Source of the DNA: Agarilytica sp045430285
Lineage (GTDB): Bacteria > Pseudomonadota > Gammaproteobacteria > Pseudomonadales > Cellvibrionaceae
DNA length: 64,000 bases
Direction of reading: 5' to 3'
Assembly (NCBI GenBank): GCA_045430285.1
Contig: JAILXV010000001.1
Span: 1 to 64,000 of the forward strand
Position numbers and translations under genes: made by a program. The notes under the pieces are model-generated. The model made no database searches and was not told the origin of the DNA. It saw nothing but the letters and a program-made list of their open reading frames with translations. Positions 34,461 through 43,499 of this stretch are shown here, one piece after another (within the stretch, counting starts at the first letter, position 1; each line of letters opens with the position of its first letter).

Positions 34461-36104
34461 CTAAATAGTTTTATTAATGTTATTGAAATTTTGGATGAGT
34501 TTTTTAGTGGATGAATCCCAGTCGGTAGGGATATCTGTGGTTTCTATTGCGGTGGCGATGTGTGTGCCGAGTAGCTTGCCAAGCTCGACACCCCACTGGT
34601 CAAAGGAATTAATATTCCAAAGAATGCCCAAGGTGTAGACCTTATGTTCATAGGCCGCAATTAATGCGCCTAGGGTTACCGGCGTTAGCGCATCCATAAA
34701 TATGAGAGAGCTGGGCCGGTTGCCTGGGTGCACTTTGTGCGGCGCTAGCGCTTCAACATCTTCGTCGTTAACGCCTTGTGCACGCAACTCCGCTTCTGCT
34801 GTCGCTAGATCTCGTCCGGCCATAAGTGCCTGACTTTGCGCAACACAGTTAGAAAATAAATATTTGTGCTGGTGGTCCAGAGGGTGATGGGCGCGCAAGG
34901 TAGTAATGAAATCAATGGGCGCGACAATAGAGCCTTGATGCAACAATTGATGGAATGAATGTTGACCGTTGGTGCCCTCTGTTCCCCATACGATGGAGCC
35001 TGTTTGGTAGTCTAATGCTTGGCCGTCTTTCGAGACGGATTTGCCATTACTTTCCATTTCAAGTTGTTGTAGATATGAAGGTAATAACTGTAGGTGGTGG
35101 GCGTAAGGTAGTACAGCCTGCGTCTTGCTGCCCATAACATTGCTATACCAAAAGACAATCAAAGCCATCAATACGGGAATGTTTCGTTCAGGAGGGGCGC
35201 TGGCGTAATGGCTGTCCATTGCTTCTGCGCCTTCTCGCATTTTATTGAAATTTTCCATACCGATTGCAAATGCAATGGGGAGTCCGATGGCGGACCAGAG
35301 GGAATAGCGGCCACCCACCCAATCCCAAATCGGGTAAACATTTTCTTCCGCAATACCAAACTCAACCGCTTTATCTACCTTTGAGGAGATAGCGATAAAG
35401 TGTTTTTCGAGTTCGTTTTGTTCACAGCCGTGATCCATTAGCCACTGGCGAGCGGTTAGCGCGTTTTGCAATGTTTCCAGTGTGGAAAAAGACTTGGAGG
35501 CAATGATAAACAAGGTTTTTGCGGGATCAATATCGGTAAGTAGATCGGTAATCTCGGCACCGTCAATATTCGCCACAAAGTGCACTTTTACTTTTTTGTT
35601 ATGAAAGGGGGTGAGTGCTTTCGTCACCATTCTTGGGCCGAGGTCAGAACCGCCAATGCCGATATTCACCACATCGCGAATTGGATTGCCGCGAAACCCT
35701 GTCCATTGGCCGCTATAGACACGGTCAATCAGTTCGGACATTTGTTTTAATGTCGCATCGACACACTTTTGCTCGTCGGTATACGGTGCTCCATGAAAAC
35801 GCAATGCCGTATGCAGGGCGGGTCGTTTTTCAGTGTTATTGACCTCGTCCCCTCGGAGTAGCTTTTTGATGGCCTGGGAAAGCTTGGCTTGCTCCGCAAC
35901 GGATAAGAGAAGATTAAAGGTTTCTTCATCTATGTGGTTTTTAGAAAAATCGAGATTTAGCCCTGCACCAGATACCGTATAGCGTTCCGCTCGGTTGGGA
36001 TCTTCATCAAATAGGCCGTTTAGTGTCTTAGACTGCCATAGCTGCTTTTGTTCGAGAAGTTGAGACCAATTGCTATAGAGATCAGATAGTGTGGTTGGTT
36101 TCAT
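34461..36104 (-). CDS. pgi: Glucose-6-phosphate isomerase
   Basis: Pgi (547 aa) interconverts glucose-6-phosphate and fructose-6-phosphate. Family signatures GGRYSLWSAIGLPIAFAIG and GILWNINSFDQWGVELGK are present, with the catalytic GTNGQHSFHQLLHQG segment. Length is typical. It is separated from ispB by 37 bp in the same direction. Confidence 0.97.
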   Translation of the reverse strand: MKPTTLSDLYSNWSQLLEQKQLWQSKTLNGLFDEDPNRAERYTVSGAGLNLDFSKNHIDEETFNLLLSVAEQAKLSQAIKKLLRGDEVNNTEKRPALHTALRFHGAPYTDEQKCVDATLKQMSELIDRVYSGQWTGFRGNPIRDVVNIGIGGSDLGPRMVTKALTPFHNKKVKVHFVANIDGAEITDLLTDIDPAKTLFIIASKSFSTLETLQNALTARQWLMDHGCEQNELEKHFIAISSKVDKAVEFGIAEENVYPIWDWVGGRYSLWSAIGLPIAFAIGMENFNKMREGAEAMDSHYASAPPERNIPVLMALIVFWYSNVMGSKTQAVLPYAHHLQLLPSYLQQLEMESNGKSVSKDGQALDYQTGSIVWGTEGTNGQHSFHQLLHQGSIVAPIDFITTLRAHHPLDHQHKYLFSNCVAQSQALMAGRDLATAEAELRAQGVNDEDVEALAPHKVHPGNRPSSLIFMDALTPVTLGALIAAYEHKVYTLGILWNINSFDQWGVELGKLLGTHIATAIETTDIPTDWDSSTKKLIQNFNNINKTI

Positions 36105-36141
36105 ATTCGGCCTATTCTGGTGTAGCGGCGCTGGTTCAGTT

Positions 36142-37104
36142 TTAGAATGAGCGCTCTACAGAAAAGTTTGCGAGATCCACCAATGCTGATTTATATGGAG
36201 AATCTGGAATAAGATCTAGTGACGCTTTTGCTTGTTCTACATGTTCAAGTGCTTTTTGGCGGACATAATCAAGGCCGCCATATTTTTGCACGGCTTCTAC
36301 GATACTGGGCAACTGATCTACGCTGCCGTTTTCTATTGCTGCGCGGATGATAGCGGCTGTCTTGGCGTCGCCGTGACGTATGGTATAAATCAGAGGGAGG
36401 GTCGGTTTGCCCTCTGCGAGATCGTCACCAATATTTTTCCCCAGTGTTTCTGGGTCGCCGTCATAATCAAGTGCATCATCCACGAGCTGAAAGGCGACGC
36501 CTAAGTGATATCCGTACTTTATCGCACTCTCACGCTGTTGCTGGCTGCTTTTTGCAATCACTGCCGCAGTTTCGCACGCAGCTTCGAATAATACAGCAGT
36601 TTTCTTGTGGATGACGTCCATATAACGCGTTTCATCCACATCTGGATCCTTTGCGTTGACCAGCTGCTGGACTTCACCTTCGGCAATGACATTGGTGGTC
36701 CCCGATAGTATGGACATTATGTCCATATCGCCGATCTGAACCATCATTTGGAAGGCGCGGGAGTATAGGAAGTCGCCCACTAATACGCTGGGCGCATTGC
36801 CCCATTTAGCGTTCGCTGTGGCGCGCCCTCTGCGAAGGGAGGATATATCTACCACGTCATCATGAAGTAGAGTGGCGGTATGGATAAATTCTATGATGGT
36901 GGCCAACTCGATTTGGCTTTGGTGTTGATGGTTTAACGCGCGTGCAAACAGCAGGACCAGTAAGGGTCTCAGGCGTTTTCCGCCAGCATCGACGATATAG
37001 TGGCCGATATTTTCAACGAGTCCAACGTCAGAGTGCAATTGACTCACAATTGTCTCGTTAAGCTGTTCGAATTCTGAGGCAACAACCTTTTGGAATGAAA
37101 ACAT
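36142..37104 (-). CDS. ispB: Polyprenyl (octaprenyl) diphosphate synthase
   Basis: A 320-aa trans-prenyltransferase making the quinone side chain. The first Asp-rich motif is LLHDDVVDISSLRRG and the second is FQLVDDALDYDGDPETLGKN. The ATG at 37104 (MFSFQKVVASEFEQL) is chosen over 37125 because AGGAA precedes it and the length then equals E. coli IspB. It is divergent from rplU, as in many gammaproteobacteria. Chain length cannot be read from sequence by eye. Confidence 0.94.
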   Translation of the reverse strand: MFSFQKVVASEFEQLNETIVSQLHSDVGLVENIGHYIVDAGGKRLRPLLVLLFARALNHQHQSQIELATIIEFIHTATLLHDDVVDISSLRRGRATANAKWGNAPSVLVGDFLYSRAFQMMVQIGDMDIMSILSGTTNVIAEGEVQQLVNAKDPDVDETRYMDVIHKKTAVLFEAACETAAVIAKSSQQQRESAIKYGYHLGVAFQLVDDALDYDGDPETLGKNIGDDLAEGKPTLPLIYTIRHGDAKTAAIIRAAIENGSVDQLPSIVEAVQKYGGLDYVRQKALEHVEQAKASLDLIPDSPYKSALVDLANFSVERSF

Positions 37105-37522
37105 GCGGTTCCTAACAGAGGGCATTGGGCCAGCAGAACCGAGAGCTCGAGCTCTGGTAATGCCGAGGTATTATTTTCGAAGCGATGCTAGGGGGCAGGC
37201 TCCTTACTGTCAAGCTCCTGCAGTCACTTGGATGCCTGCTAGTGAGGACGGACGCTCGAACTTTGTGCGATATCATTAAAGGTGGATGAGGAATAAGCAA
37301 TTATCTTGCTAGTTGGTCTTGTATCGATTAGAATTCGCGCCCCTAAAACGTAACTCAACGATGCAAGCCTTGTTGGGCCAGTCTAGTCAACTAACGCAAC
37401 TTAATGTGGGTGACTGGATATAGTGCCTTTAAATGCTGAGTTAGCGCGGAACTGTGATCTCTAGTGATCGTTTTTGTCGCACAGCTGCTTCGTATCGTCC
37501 AATACACAATTTGGAGCAATAT
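37105..37522. other. Divergent intergenic region ispB / rplU
   Basis: About 418 bp without a supported gene. It holds the rplU promoter at 37306-37334 and a leader of about 180 nt. I saw no conserved L21-type leader structure that I can name. Confidence 0.5.
37306..37334 (+). promoter_or_regulatory. Sigma-70 promoter of rplU-rpmA
   Basis: TTGCTA (37306-37311), a 17-bp spacer and TAGAAT (37329-37334). The -10 box is the same as in the S10 promoter. Confidence 0.65.
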
Positions 37523-37834
37523 ATGTACGCAGTTATCGCTGCCGGTGGCAAGCAACACCGGGTTGAAGAAGGTGAGGTTCTACGCCTCGAAAAGATTGAA
37601 GCAGCCACAGGTGAATCTATCGATTTCGATCAGGTCCTTTTGGTAGCAAATGGTGAAGACGTTAAAATCGGTGCACCAACCGTTGATGGAGCTAAAGTGA
37701 CAGCAGAAGTTGTTGCTCATGGCCGTGGCGATAAAGTGACGATCATCAAGTTCCGTCGTCGTAAGCACTCTATGAAGCGTCAAGGTCATCGTCAGTGGTA
37801 CACAGAAGTGAAAATCACTGGAATTAACGGTTAA
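37523..37834 (+). CDS. rplU: 50S ribosomal protein L21
   Basis: L21 (103 aa) starts MYAVIAAGGKQHRVEEGEVL. The ATG at 37523 follows GGAG (37513-37516), giving the normal length. The KFRRRKHSMKRQGHRQWYTE tail is typical. Confidence 0.97.
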   Translation: MYAVIAAGGKQHRVEEGEVLRLEKIEAATGESIDFDQVLLVANGEDVKIGAPTVDGAKVTAEVVAHGRGDKVTIIKFRRRKHSMKRQGHRQWYTEVKITGING

Positions 37835-37867
37835 TAGCACACGTAAAGATTTTGAGGATAATAGGTC

Positions 37868-38125
37868 ATGGCTCATAAGAAAGCAGGCGGTAGTACCAGT
37901 AACGGAAGAGATTCCGAGAGTAAACGCTTAGGTGTTAAGCGTTTTGGTGGTGAACAAGTGATAGCGGGCAACATCATTGTTCGTCAGCGCGGCACTAAGT
38001 TTCATGCAGGTAAAAACGTTGGCGTTGGAAAAGACTACACGCTTTTCGCTAAAGCTGATGGTGCAGTTAGGTTTGACGTGAAAGGCGATAAAAATCGCAA
38101 GTTCGTTTCTATCGAAACCGTCTAA
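37868..38125 (+). CDS. rpmA: 50S ribosomal protein L27
   Basis: L27 (85 aa) has the N-terminal tail MAHKKAGGSTSNGRDSESKR that reaches the peptidyl transferase centre. It follows rplU in the universal pair. Confidence 0.98.
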   Translation: MAHKKAGGSTSNGRDSESKRLGVKRFGGEQVIAGNIIVRQRGTKFHAGKNVGVGKDYTLFAKADGAVRFDVKGDKNRKFVSIETV

Positions 38126-38155
38126 TATCTGACTCCAGATACGAATGAATTCGAG

Positions 38156-38190
38156 CGCCCCGCTGCTGTTATCAGTAGTGGGGCGTTTTT
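38156..38190 (+). terminator. Terminator of rplU-rpmA
   Basis: A 13-bp stem (CGCCCCGCTGCTG / CAGTAGTGGGGCG with two G-U pairs) with a TTAT loop runs into TTTTTA. It separates rpmA from obgE. Confidence 0.88.
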
Positions 38191-38229
38191 ATTTTTGAAG
38201 ATAATGCGTCATCGCAGTGAGTATGTATC

Positions 38230-39423
38230 ATGAAATTTGTAGATGAAGCCCCAATCGTGGTGCAGGCTGGTAAAGGCGGCAATGGCTGTCTGAGTTTCCG
38301 CCGCGAGAAATACATCGAGCGTGGTGGGCCCGACGGCGGCGATGGCGGTGATGGCGGCAGTGTTTACCTGGAAGCGGATGAAAATATCAATACCTTGGTG
38401 GACTACCGTTATCAGCGGCGCTACAACGCTGAAAATGGCAAGCAAGGGAGTGGGCGCAACTGCACGGGCGCTAAAGGGGAAGACTTGGTATTGAAGGTGC
38501 CCATCGGCACATCCGTGCTGGATGAAGAGACAGAATCAATAGTAGGTGACCTTACTGAGCATGGGGAACGCCTATTAGTTGCACAGGGCGGATTTCATGG
38601 TTTGGGAAATACTCGCTATAAGTCGAGTATCAATCGAGCGCCGCGTCAGACCAGCTCTGGTTCGGAAGGGGATCTCAAAAGCCTTAAGTTAGAGCTTAAG
38701 CTTCTTGCTGATGTCGGGACCTTGGGGTTGCCCAACGCAGGGAAATCGACCTTTATTCGCGCTGTTTCCGCAGCAGAACCTAAGGTAGCGGATTATCCTT
38801 TTACGACGCTGATTCCAAGCCTTGGCGTGGTGAAAGTTCAGCAGCATCGCAGTTTCGTGATCGCGGATATTCCTGGCATCATCGAAGGCGCTTCAGAAGG
38901 TGCGGGTTTGGGCATTCGTTTTTTGAAGCATCTCACGCGTTGTAGAATTTTATTGCACATGGTGGATATCTACCCGATAGACGGTACAGATCCAGTTGAG
39001 AGTGCACTCGGTGTCGTCCGAGAATTATCCCGCTTTAGTGATACACTCGCGAACAGGCCCCGTTGGCTGGTCATCAATAAGTGCGACTTAATTGATGAAG
39101 AAGAAATAGAGCAACGTAAGCAGGCGTTAATTGAAGCCTTGAATTGGACGGGGCCAGTCTATACCGTTTCTGCAATTAATCGCGAAGGTACAAAGCGTTT
39201 ATGTGAGGATATGCTTTGTTATCTTGAAGAGCGGTGGAGTGATGAAAAAGAGAATGAAGAGGTGCTTGCTGAAGAGCGTGATATTCAAGAGCGTATGCAG
39301 CGGGAAGCCCGTGAAAAAATTGATCAGCTTCGTTTGTCTCGAAAGGTCCCTAAAGACCAAGAAGATGATAGTGATGATGACGAAGATGATGGTAGCGATG
39401 TAGAAGTGGAATACGTACGGTAG
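38230..39423 (+). CDS. obgE: Obg-family GTPase ObgE/CgtA
   Basis: A 397-aa GTPase for 50S assembly and stress signalling. The glycine-rich Obg fold (residues 1-158), Walker A GLPNAGKST (about 166), switch DIPGIIEGA and NKCD are present. The C-terminal tail is strongly acidic (DDSDDDEDDGSDVEVE). Confidence 0.97.
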   Translation: MKFVDEAPIVVQAGKGGNGCLSFRREKYIERGGPDGGDGGDGGSVYLEADENINTLVDYRYQRRYNAENGKQGSGRNCTGAKGEDLVLKVPIGTSVLDEETESIVGDLTEHGERLLVAQGGFHGLGNTRYKSSINRAPRQTSSGSEGDLKSLKLELKLLADVGTLGLPNAGKSTFIRAVSAAEPKVADYPFTTLIPSLGVVKVQQHRSFVIADIPGIIEGASEGAGLGIRFLKHLTRCRILLHMVDIYPIDGTDPVESALGVVRELSRFSDTLANRPRWLVINKCDLIDEEEIEQRKQALIEALNWTGPVYTVSAINREGTKRLCEDMLCYLEERWSDEKENEEVLAEERDIQERMQREAREKIDQLRLSRKVPKDQEDDSDDDEDDGSDVEVEYVR

Positions 39424-39502
39424 AATACGACCGTACTTACGCTACTTAGCAAATAAATGTTTTAGGACGCATTGGCCCAAATTACGCATTAGCAAGTGAA
39501 TT

Positions 39503-40624
39503 ATGAATAGGCGACAACAAATAAAACAAAGTCGGCGTTGGGTCGTAAAAATAGGCAGTGCGCTATTAACTGACGCGGGGAAAGGCCTTGATCGCAGTGC
39601 TATGGAAGGGTGGGTAAAACAGATTGCCGCCTTAACCAAGCGTGGTTATCAGGTGGTTGTGGTGTCTTCTGGGGCCGTTGCTGCCGGTATGACGCGTTTA
39701 GGTTGGAGTTCTCGCCCCAAATCCATTCATGAGCAGCAGGCCGCTGCAGCGGTAGGTCAGTCGAATCTTGTTCAGGCCTATGAGCAAGAATTTCAAAAAT
39801 ATAATTTAAAGACCGCGCAAGTGTTGTTGGATCACGATGACCTATCTGATCGTCAACGTTACCTGAATGCGCGCTCAACGATCCGCACGCTCATCAAATA
39901 TAATGTTATCCCGATCATTAATGAGAACGACACCGTCGTAACAGACGAAATTCGTTTTGGTGATAACGACACCCTTGGTGCGTTAGTAGCGAACTTAATC
40001 GAGGCCGATACGCTGTGTATTTTGACCGATCAAAAAGGCATGTACGACAGTGATCCTCGCACAAATGCGCTCGCCAATATTATTCACGAGCGTTCGGCCT
40101 TATCACCAGAGTTAGATGATATGGCGGGGCAGGGTGGCTCGTTAGGGCGTGGAGGAATGATTAGTAAGGTGCGTGCTGCACGCATTGCCGCACGGTCTGG
40201 TGCGGATACAATTATTGTTGGGGGCAAAATTTTTGATGTGATTAATCGTGTTGCCGAAGGAGAAATACTTGGGACGCTATTGTTCGCCAACCAACAACCC
40301 CTTGCCGCAAGAAAACGCTGGCTTGCCGGTAATTTACAATCGAAGGGTGTATTAGTTTTAGATAATGGTGCCGTGTCCGTTTTACGTGATAAAGGAAAAA
40401 GCTTGTTGCCGGTAGGCGTTAAATCGATTGTTGGCTATTTTACGCGAGGCGAGATGGTGGTTTGCCGAGACGGAGACGGAAACGAAATCGCTCGTGGATT
40501 AGTGAATTACAATAGTGATGACGCCCAAAAAATTATAGGAAAGTCTTCGAAAGATATTGAGCGACATCTTGGGTATAAGGATTTTGACGAGCTGATACAT
40601 CGAGATAATCTAGTGCTTTCCTAG
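39503..40624 (+). CDS. proB: Glutamate 5-kinase
   Basis: ProB (373 aa) phosphorylates glutamate in proline synthesis. The kinase domain has VVKIGSALLTDAGKGLD, VVSSGAVAAGMTRLG and LGRGGMISKVRAARIAARSG. A C-terminal PUA domain follows (about 280-365). It is next to obgE as in other gammaproteobacteria and marks the left border of the accessory cluster. Confidence 0.97.
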   Translation: MNRRQQIKQSRRWVVKIGSALLTDAGKGLDRSAMEGWVKQIAALTKRGYQVVVVSSGAVAAGMTRLGWSSRPKSIHEQQAAAAVGQSNLVQAYEQEFQKYNLKTAQVLLDHDDLSDRQRYLNARSTIRTLIKYNVIPIINENDTVVTDEIRFGDNDTLGALVANLIEADTLCILTDQKGMYDSDPRTNALANIIHERSALSPELDDMAGQGGSLGRGGMISKVRAARIAARSGADTIIVGGKIFDVINRVAEGEILGTLLFANQQPLAARKRWLAGNLQSKGVLVLDNGAVSVLRDKGKSLLPVGVKSIVGYFTRGEMVVCRDGDGNEIARGLVNYNSDDAQKIIGKSSKDIERHLGYKDFDELIHRDNLVLS

Positions 40625-40652
40625 TATTTTCTGACACATGTAGTCTTAATGG

Positions 40653-40666
40653 GTGACTCTAGTCAC
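40653..40666. promoter_or_regulatory. Palindrome at the left edge of the aryl polyene cluster
   Basis: GTGACT-CT-AGTCAC is a perfect 6-bp inverted repeat with a 2-bp centre, 43 bp before the aminotransferase start. It could be an operator, but no regulator gene is present in the cluster. Confidence 0.35.
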
Positions 40667-40708
40667 GATGCACAATACATTTATACGTGTTTTACCAAGC
40701 CTATAACT

Positions 40709-41773
40709 ATGCCTATTTTTAAATCACACTTATATAAACTCTCTGCATACAAGCCTCCGCTAGAGGGGCGAGATCCAGACAAGCATTTACTGCTTGATTT
40801 TAACGAGAGAACACTTCCTGTTAGCGCTCCAGTTCGTGATGCCTTGATTGAATATATCCGCAGCGACAGAATTCAGTTGTATCCTTCATACGGTGATATC
40901 GTTCAGCGTTTGTCTGAATATACTGGTGCGGATGCATCACAACTAATGATTTCAAATGGTTCGGATCAAGGTATCGAATTGGTATTTCGTGCTTGTGGAT
41001 CCCCTGGTGAAGAAGTAATTATTCCTGAGCCAAATTTCGCGATGTATAACCAGTGTGCTCAGATTGAAGGAATGACCGTCATTGCCCCTTTTTATTCGCG
41101 AGATAATGGACTGCCAGTCAAAGATATTATTGCCGCAGTAAATGAGAAGACGCGGGTGATCTGTATTGCCAGCCCGAATAACCCTAGTGGTGTTGGTGCC
41201 GAGACGGAAGATATTTTATCAATAGCGAAAGCTGCGCCTGATGCGTGCGTACTTGTCGATGAATGCTATTTTGAATATTCACAAAAAACAGTCGCGGGAT
41301 ATGTTGCTGAATATCCAAACATCGTCATTACCCGTACATTTTCAAAAACGTGGGGTATGCCATCTTTACGCTTTGGTTATTTGATTGCCGCAGAAGAGAA
41401 TATTCAAGCACTTCTGAGTGTTCGCGGCCCTTACGATATCAATCAGTTAGGGGTGGTTGCTGCACGAGCGGCACTAGATAACCCAGAATATACTGAGTGT
41501 TATGTCGATGAAGTCATGACGCAATCAAAGCCGGAATTTGAAAAGTTTTTAGACGAGAAAAATATCCCATACTGGCCAAGTGAGGCAAACTATATTTGGA
41601 TGTTTCCAGAAAACCCTGAAGATATTGAACAGCACCTTCACGCTAACAATATACTGGTGCGCCCCAAGAAAGATGCAGACGGTAATATAGGTCTAAGAGT
41701 GACGCTCGGAACGTTAACGCAAACACGTAGGTTAATTGATTCCCTTAATCTAAAGTTATCTGTTAATGAATAA
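40709..41773 (+). CDS. HisC-like class I/II aminotransferase at cluster edge
   Basis: A 354-aa PLP enzyme of the histidinol-phosphate aminotransferase family. Motifs are LYPSYGDIVQRL, SNGSDQGIELVF, ASPNNPSG, VDECYFEYS and the PLP-lysine loop RTFSKTWGMPSLRFGYL. The ATG at 40709 (MPIFKSHLYKLSAYKPPLEGR) fits the family start better than 40649. It overlaps the next gene by 8 bp, so it is translationally coupled to the cluster rather than to a his operon. Its substrate is unknown. Confidence 0.85.
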   Translation: MPIFKSHLYKLSAYKPPLEGRDPDKHLLLDFNERTLPVSAPVRDALIEYIRSDRIQLYPSYGDIVQRLSEYTGADASQLMISNGSDQGIELVFRACGSPGEEVIIPEPNFAMYNQCAQIEGMTVIAPFYSRDNGLPVKDIIAAVNEKTRVICIASPNNPSGVGAETEDILSIAKAAPDACVLVDECYFEYSQKTVAGYVAEYPNIVITRTFSKTWGMPSLRFGYLIAAEENIQALLSVRGPYDINQLGVVAARAALDNPEYTECYVDEVMTQSKPEFEKFLDEKNIPYWPSEANYIWMFPENPEDIEQHLHANNILVRPKKDADGNIGLRVTLGTLTQTRRLIDSLNLKLSVNE

Positions 41774-42323
41774 AGTATTTTGGGTGCTTGCCTCGGTGTT
41801 GCTACTGGCTTATCCAGTATTGATCTATTTTGGAATTGAAAAACTGAGTCCTGCGCATTTTGCAGCAGTGTTAGCGGTCTTAATGAGTGTCCGGTTCATG
41901 TTATCGCCAACGGCCCGTGATGTACGTCAAGTAGCGCTTTTTACGCTGGTTTTACTCTATGTGGGTTCCGTTGTGCTAAGCGATAGTCAGCTCTTGTTGC
42001 GTCTTTACCCAGTGCTGATGAGTTTAGCGGTAGCAAGCACTTTCTTTGTTACACTTTTTGAGCCTGAGAGTTTGATAGAAAGAATGGCGCGTTTGTCTGG
42101 TAAGGTCATAACGCCAAGAGCAAAAGTGTACACTCGAAAATTGACCGCTGTCTGGTTTTTTTTACTTGTAGTAAATGCGGTAGTTTCGTTGTTTTTTGCG
42201 GTTGAAGGTAGCGTGGATGCTTGGGCTTTTTATTGTGGGTTTTTGTCATATATTCTGTTTGCAACTTTTTTTGGCGCGGAATTTATATATCGTCAATTTT
42301 ATATTAGAAAGTACGGTGCTTAA
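41766..42323 (+). CDS. COG4648-type membrane protein of aryl polyene clusters (ApeG-like)
   Basis: A 185-aa membrane protein with about six hydrophobic segments (for example FWVLASVLLLAYPVLIYFGI and AVWFFLLVVNAVVSLFFAV). This family is found almost only in aryl polyene clusters; its role is unproven. The ATG lies inside the end of the aminotransferase gene. Confidence 0.8.
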   Translation: MNKVFWVLASVLLLAYPVLIYFGIEKLSPAHFAAVLAVLMSVRFMLSPTARDVRQVALFTLVLLYVGSVVLSDSQLLLRLYPVLMSLAVASTFFVTLFEPESLIERMARLSGKVITPRAKVYTRKLTAVWFFLLVVNAVVSLFFAVEGSVDAWAFYCGFLSYILFATFFGAEFIYRQFYIRKYGA

Positions 42324-42332
42324 CGTCATTTT

Positions 42333-42734
42333 ATGAGTTTTATAGAGATAGATACTTTGCGGACTAGGTTCGCCTCAAGTGAGTGGCCTACATTTGATTC
42401 GGTGGTCAAAGATGAATGTGAGAATGACCGTACCGTTATCATAGATATCACCATCGACAAAGGCGTGCGTTGGTTCGAAGGGCATTTTCCAGAACAGCCT
42501 GTATTGGCAGGTGTGGTTCAAACACACTGGGCTGGGGAGTTGTCTAAGTTTGTTTTTGATATCGAAGATGATTTTATACGAATTGATAACTTGAAGTTTC
42601 AGGCGGTCGTGTTACCTGGGCTCAGTATGAGTTTGTCCTTGGTCCGAAATGAGGAAAAGAACTCCGTCAAGTTCTCATTTTCAACGGGCGATACTATGTA
42701 TTCCGAAGGGCGACTGGTCTTCGCAAAGGGATGA
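42333..42734 (+). CDS. Hotdog dehydratase, His-half (ApeI-like)
   Basis: A 133-aa FabZ-like 3-hydroxyacyl-ACP dehydratase subunit. The catalytic His51 stands in WFEGHFPEQPVLAGVVQTHW. The acidic residue expected 14 positions later (Glu in FabZ, Asp in FabA) is His65 instead. ApeI of known aryl polyene systems works as a heterodimer with ApeP, and here two ApeP-like partners carry the Glu. The gene is 9 bp after the ApeG-like gene. Confidence 0.85.
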   Translation: MSFIEIDTLRTRFASSEWPTFDSVVKDECENDRTVIIDITIDKGVRWFEGHFPEQPVLAGVVQTHWAGELSKFVFDIEDDFIRIDNLKFQAVVLPGLSMSLSLVRNEEKNSVKFSFSTGDTMYSEGRLVFAKG

Positions 42735-42743
42735 TATAACGGG

Positions 42744-43499
42744 ATGACTTACTGCATTATTATTCCTCACTATAATCACGAACGACAGTTTTTGGCGTTT
42801 CTTCCGAAGATTTTAACTGTGGGTCTACCATGTATTATTGTTGATGATGGAAGTAGTAAAGAAAGCTTGGCATGTATACGTGACTCAGTTGCTAAACACG
42901 AAAACGTTACATTGGTTGAGCACGGCCATAACAGAGGGAAAGGCGCCGCCGTTATTTCTGGTATTTTCATGGCGCGTGCAAAGGGCTTTTCTCATGCACT
43001 GCAAATAGATGCAGATGGGCAGCATAATGTCTCCGATATTCAACGATTTATCGCTGTGAGCGAATCTGCTCCAGATACGATTGTGTGTGGTCGGCCGGTC
43101 TTTGATGATTCTGTTCCAAAAATTCGCTTATATGGTAGAAAGATTACCGATTTTTGGGTTGTTCTGGAAACCTTGTCTCGAAAAGTTAAAGATGGTTTAT
43201 GCGGATTTCGTATTTATCCGCTAAAAAAGGTCGAGGCTGTTTTGGATGCCTATTATTTGGGTAAGCGTATGGATTTTGATACGGAAATACTTGTGAAGGC
43301 ACTTTGGCTTGGCGTGGATTTGGAATTCGTTGATACTCAAGTGATCTATCCAGAAGAAAGTGTATCTCATTTTAATTATGTTAGAGATAACTTAGGCCTC
43401 GTTAGTCTGCATACGCGACTAATGTGCGGTATGGTTGTTCGTTTTCCCATGATTGTATATCGTCTTTTTAAAGGAAATGACAATGACAGGGGAGACTAG
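42744..43499 (+). CDS. Family 2 glycosyltransferase (ApeJ GT-domain-like)
   Basis: A 251-aa GT-A fold enzyme with IIPHYNHERQ, IIVDDGSSKES, HNRGKGAAVISG and the metal-binding QIDADGQHN (DxD). No membrane helix is clear. In enterobacterial clusters the ApeJ protein fuses a glycosyltransferase with an acyltransferase; here the acyltransferase is a separate overlapping gene. It likely adds a sugar to the polyene or its lipid anchor (inference). Confidence 0.88.
   Translation: MTYCIIIPHYNHERQFLAFLPKILTVGLPCIIVDDGSSKESLACIRDSVAKHENVTLVEHGHNRGKGAAVISGIFMARAKGFSHALQIDADGQHNVSDIQRFIAVSESAPDTIVCGRPVFDDSVPKIRLYGRKITDFWVVLETLSRKVKDGLCGFRIYPLKKVEAVLDAYYLGKRMDFDTEILVKALWLGVDLEFVDTQVIYPEESVSHFNYVRDNLGLVSLHTRLMCGMVVRFPMIVYRLFKGNDNDRGD

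Noticed and set aside
40649..40708. Extended start of the HisC-like aminotransferase
   Set aside because: The extra 20 residues do not resemble the family and would place the start inside the palindrome region without a Shine-Dalgarno site.
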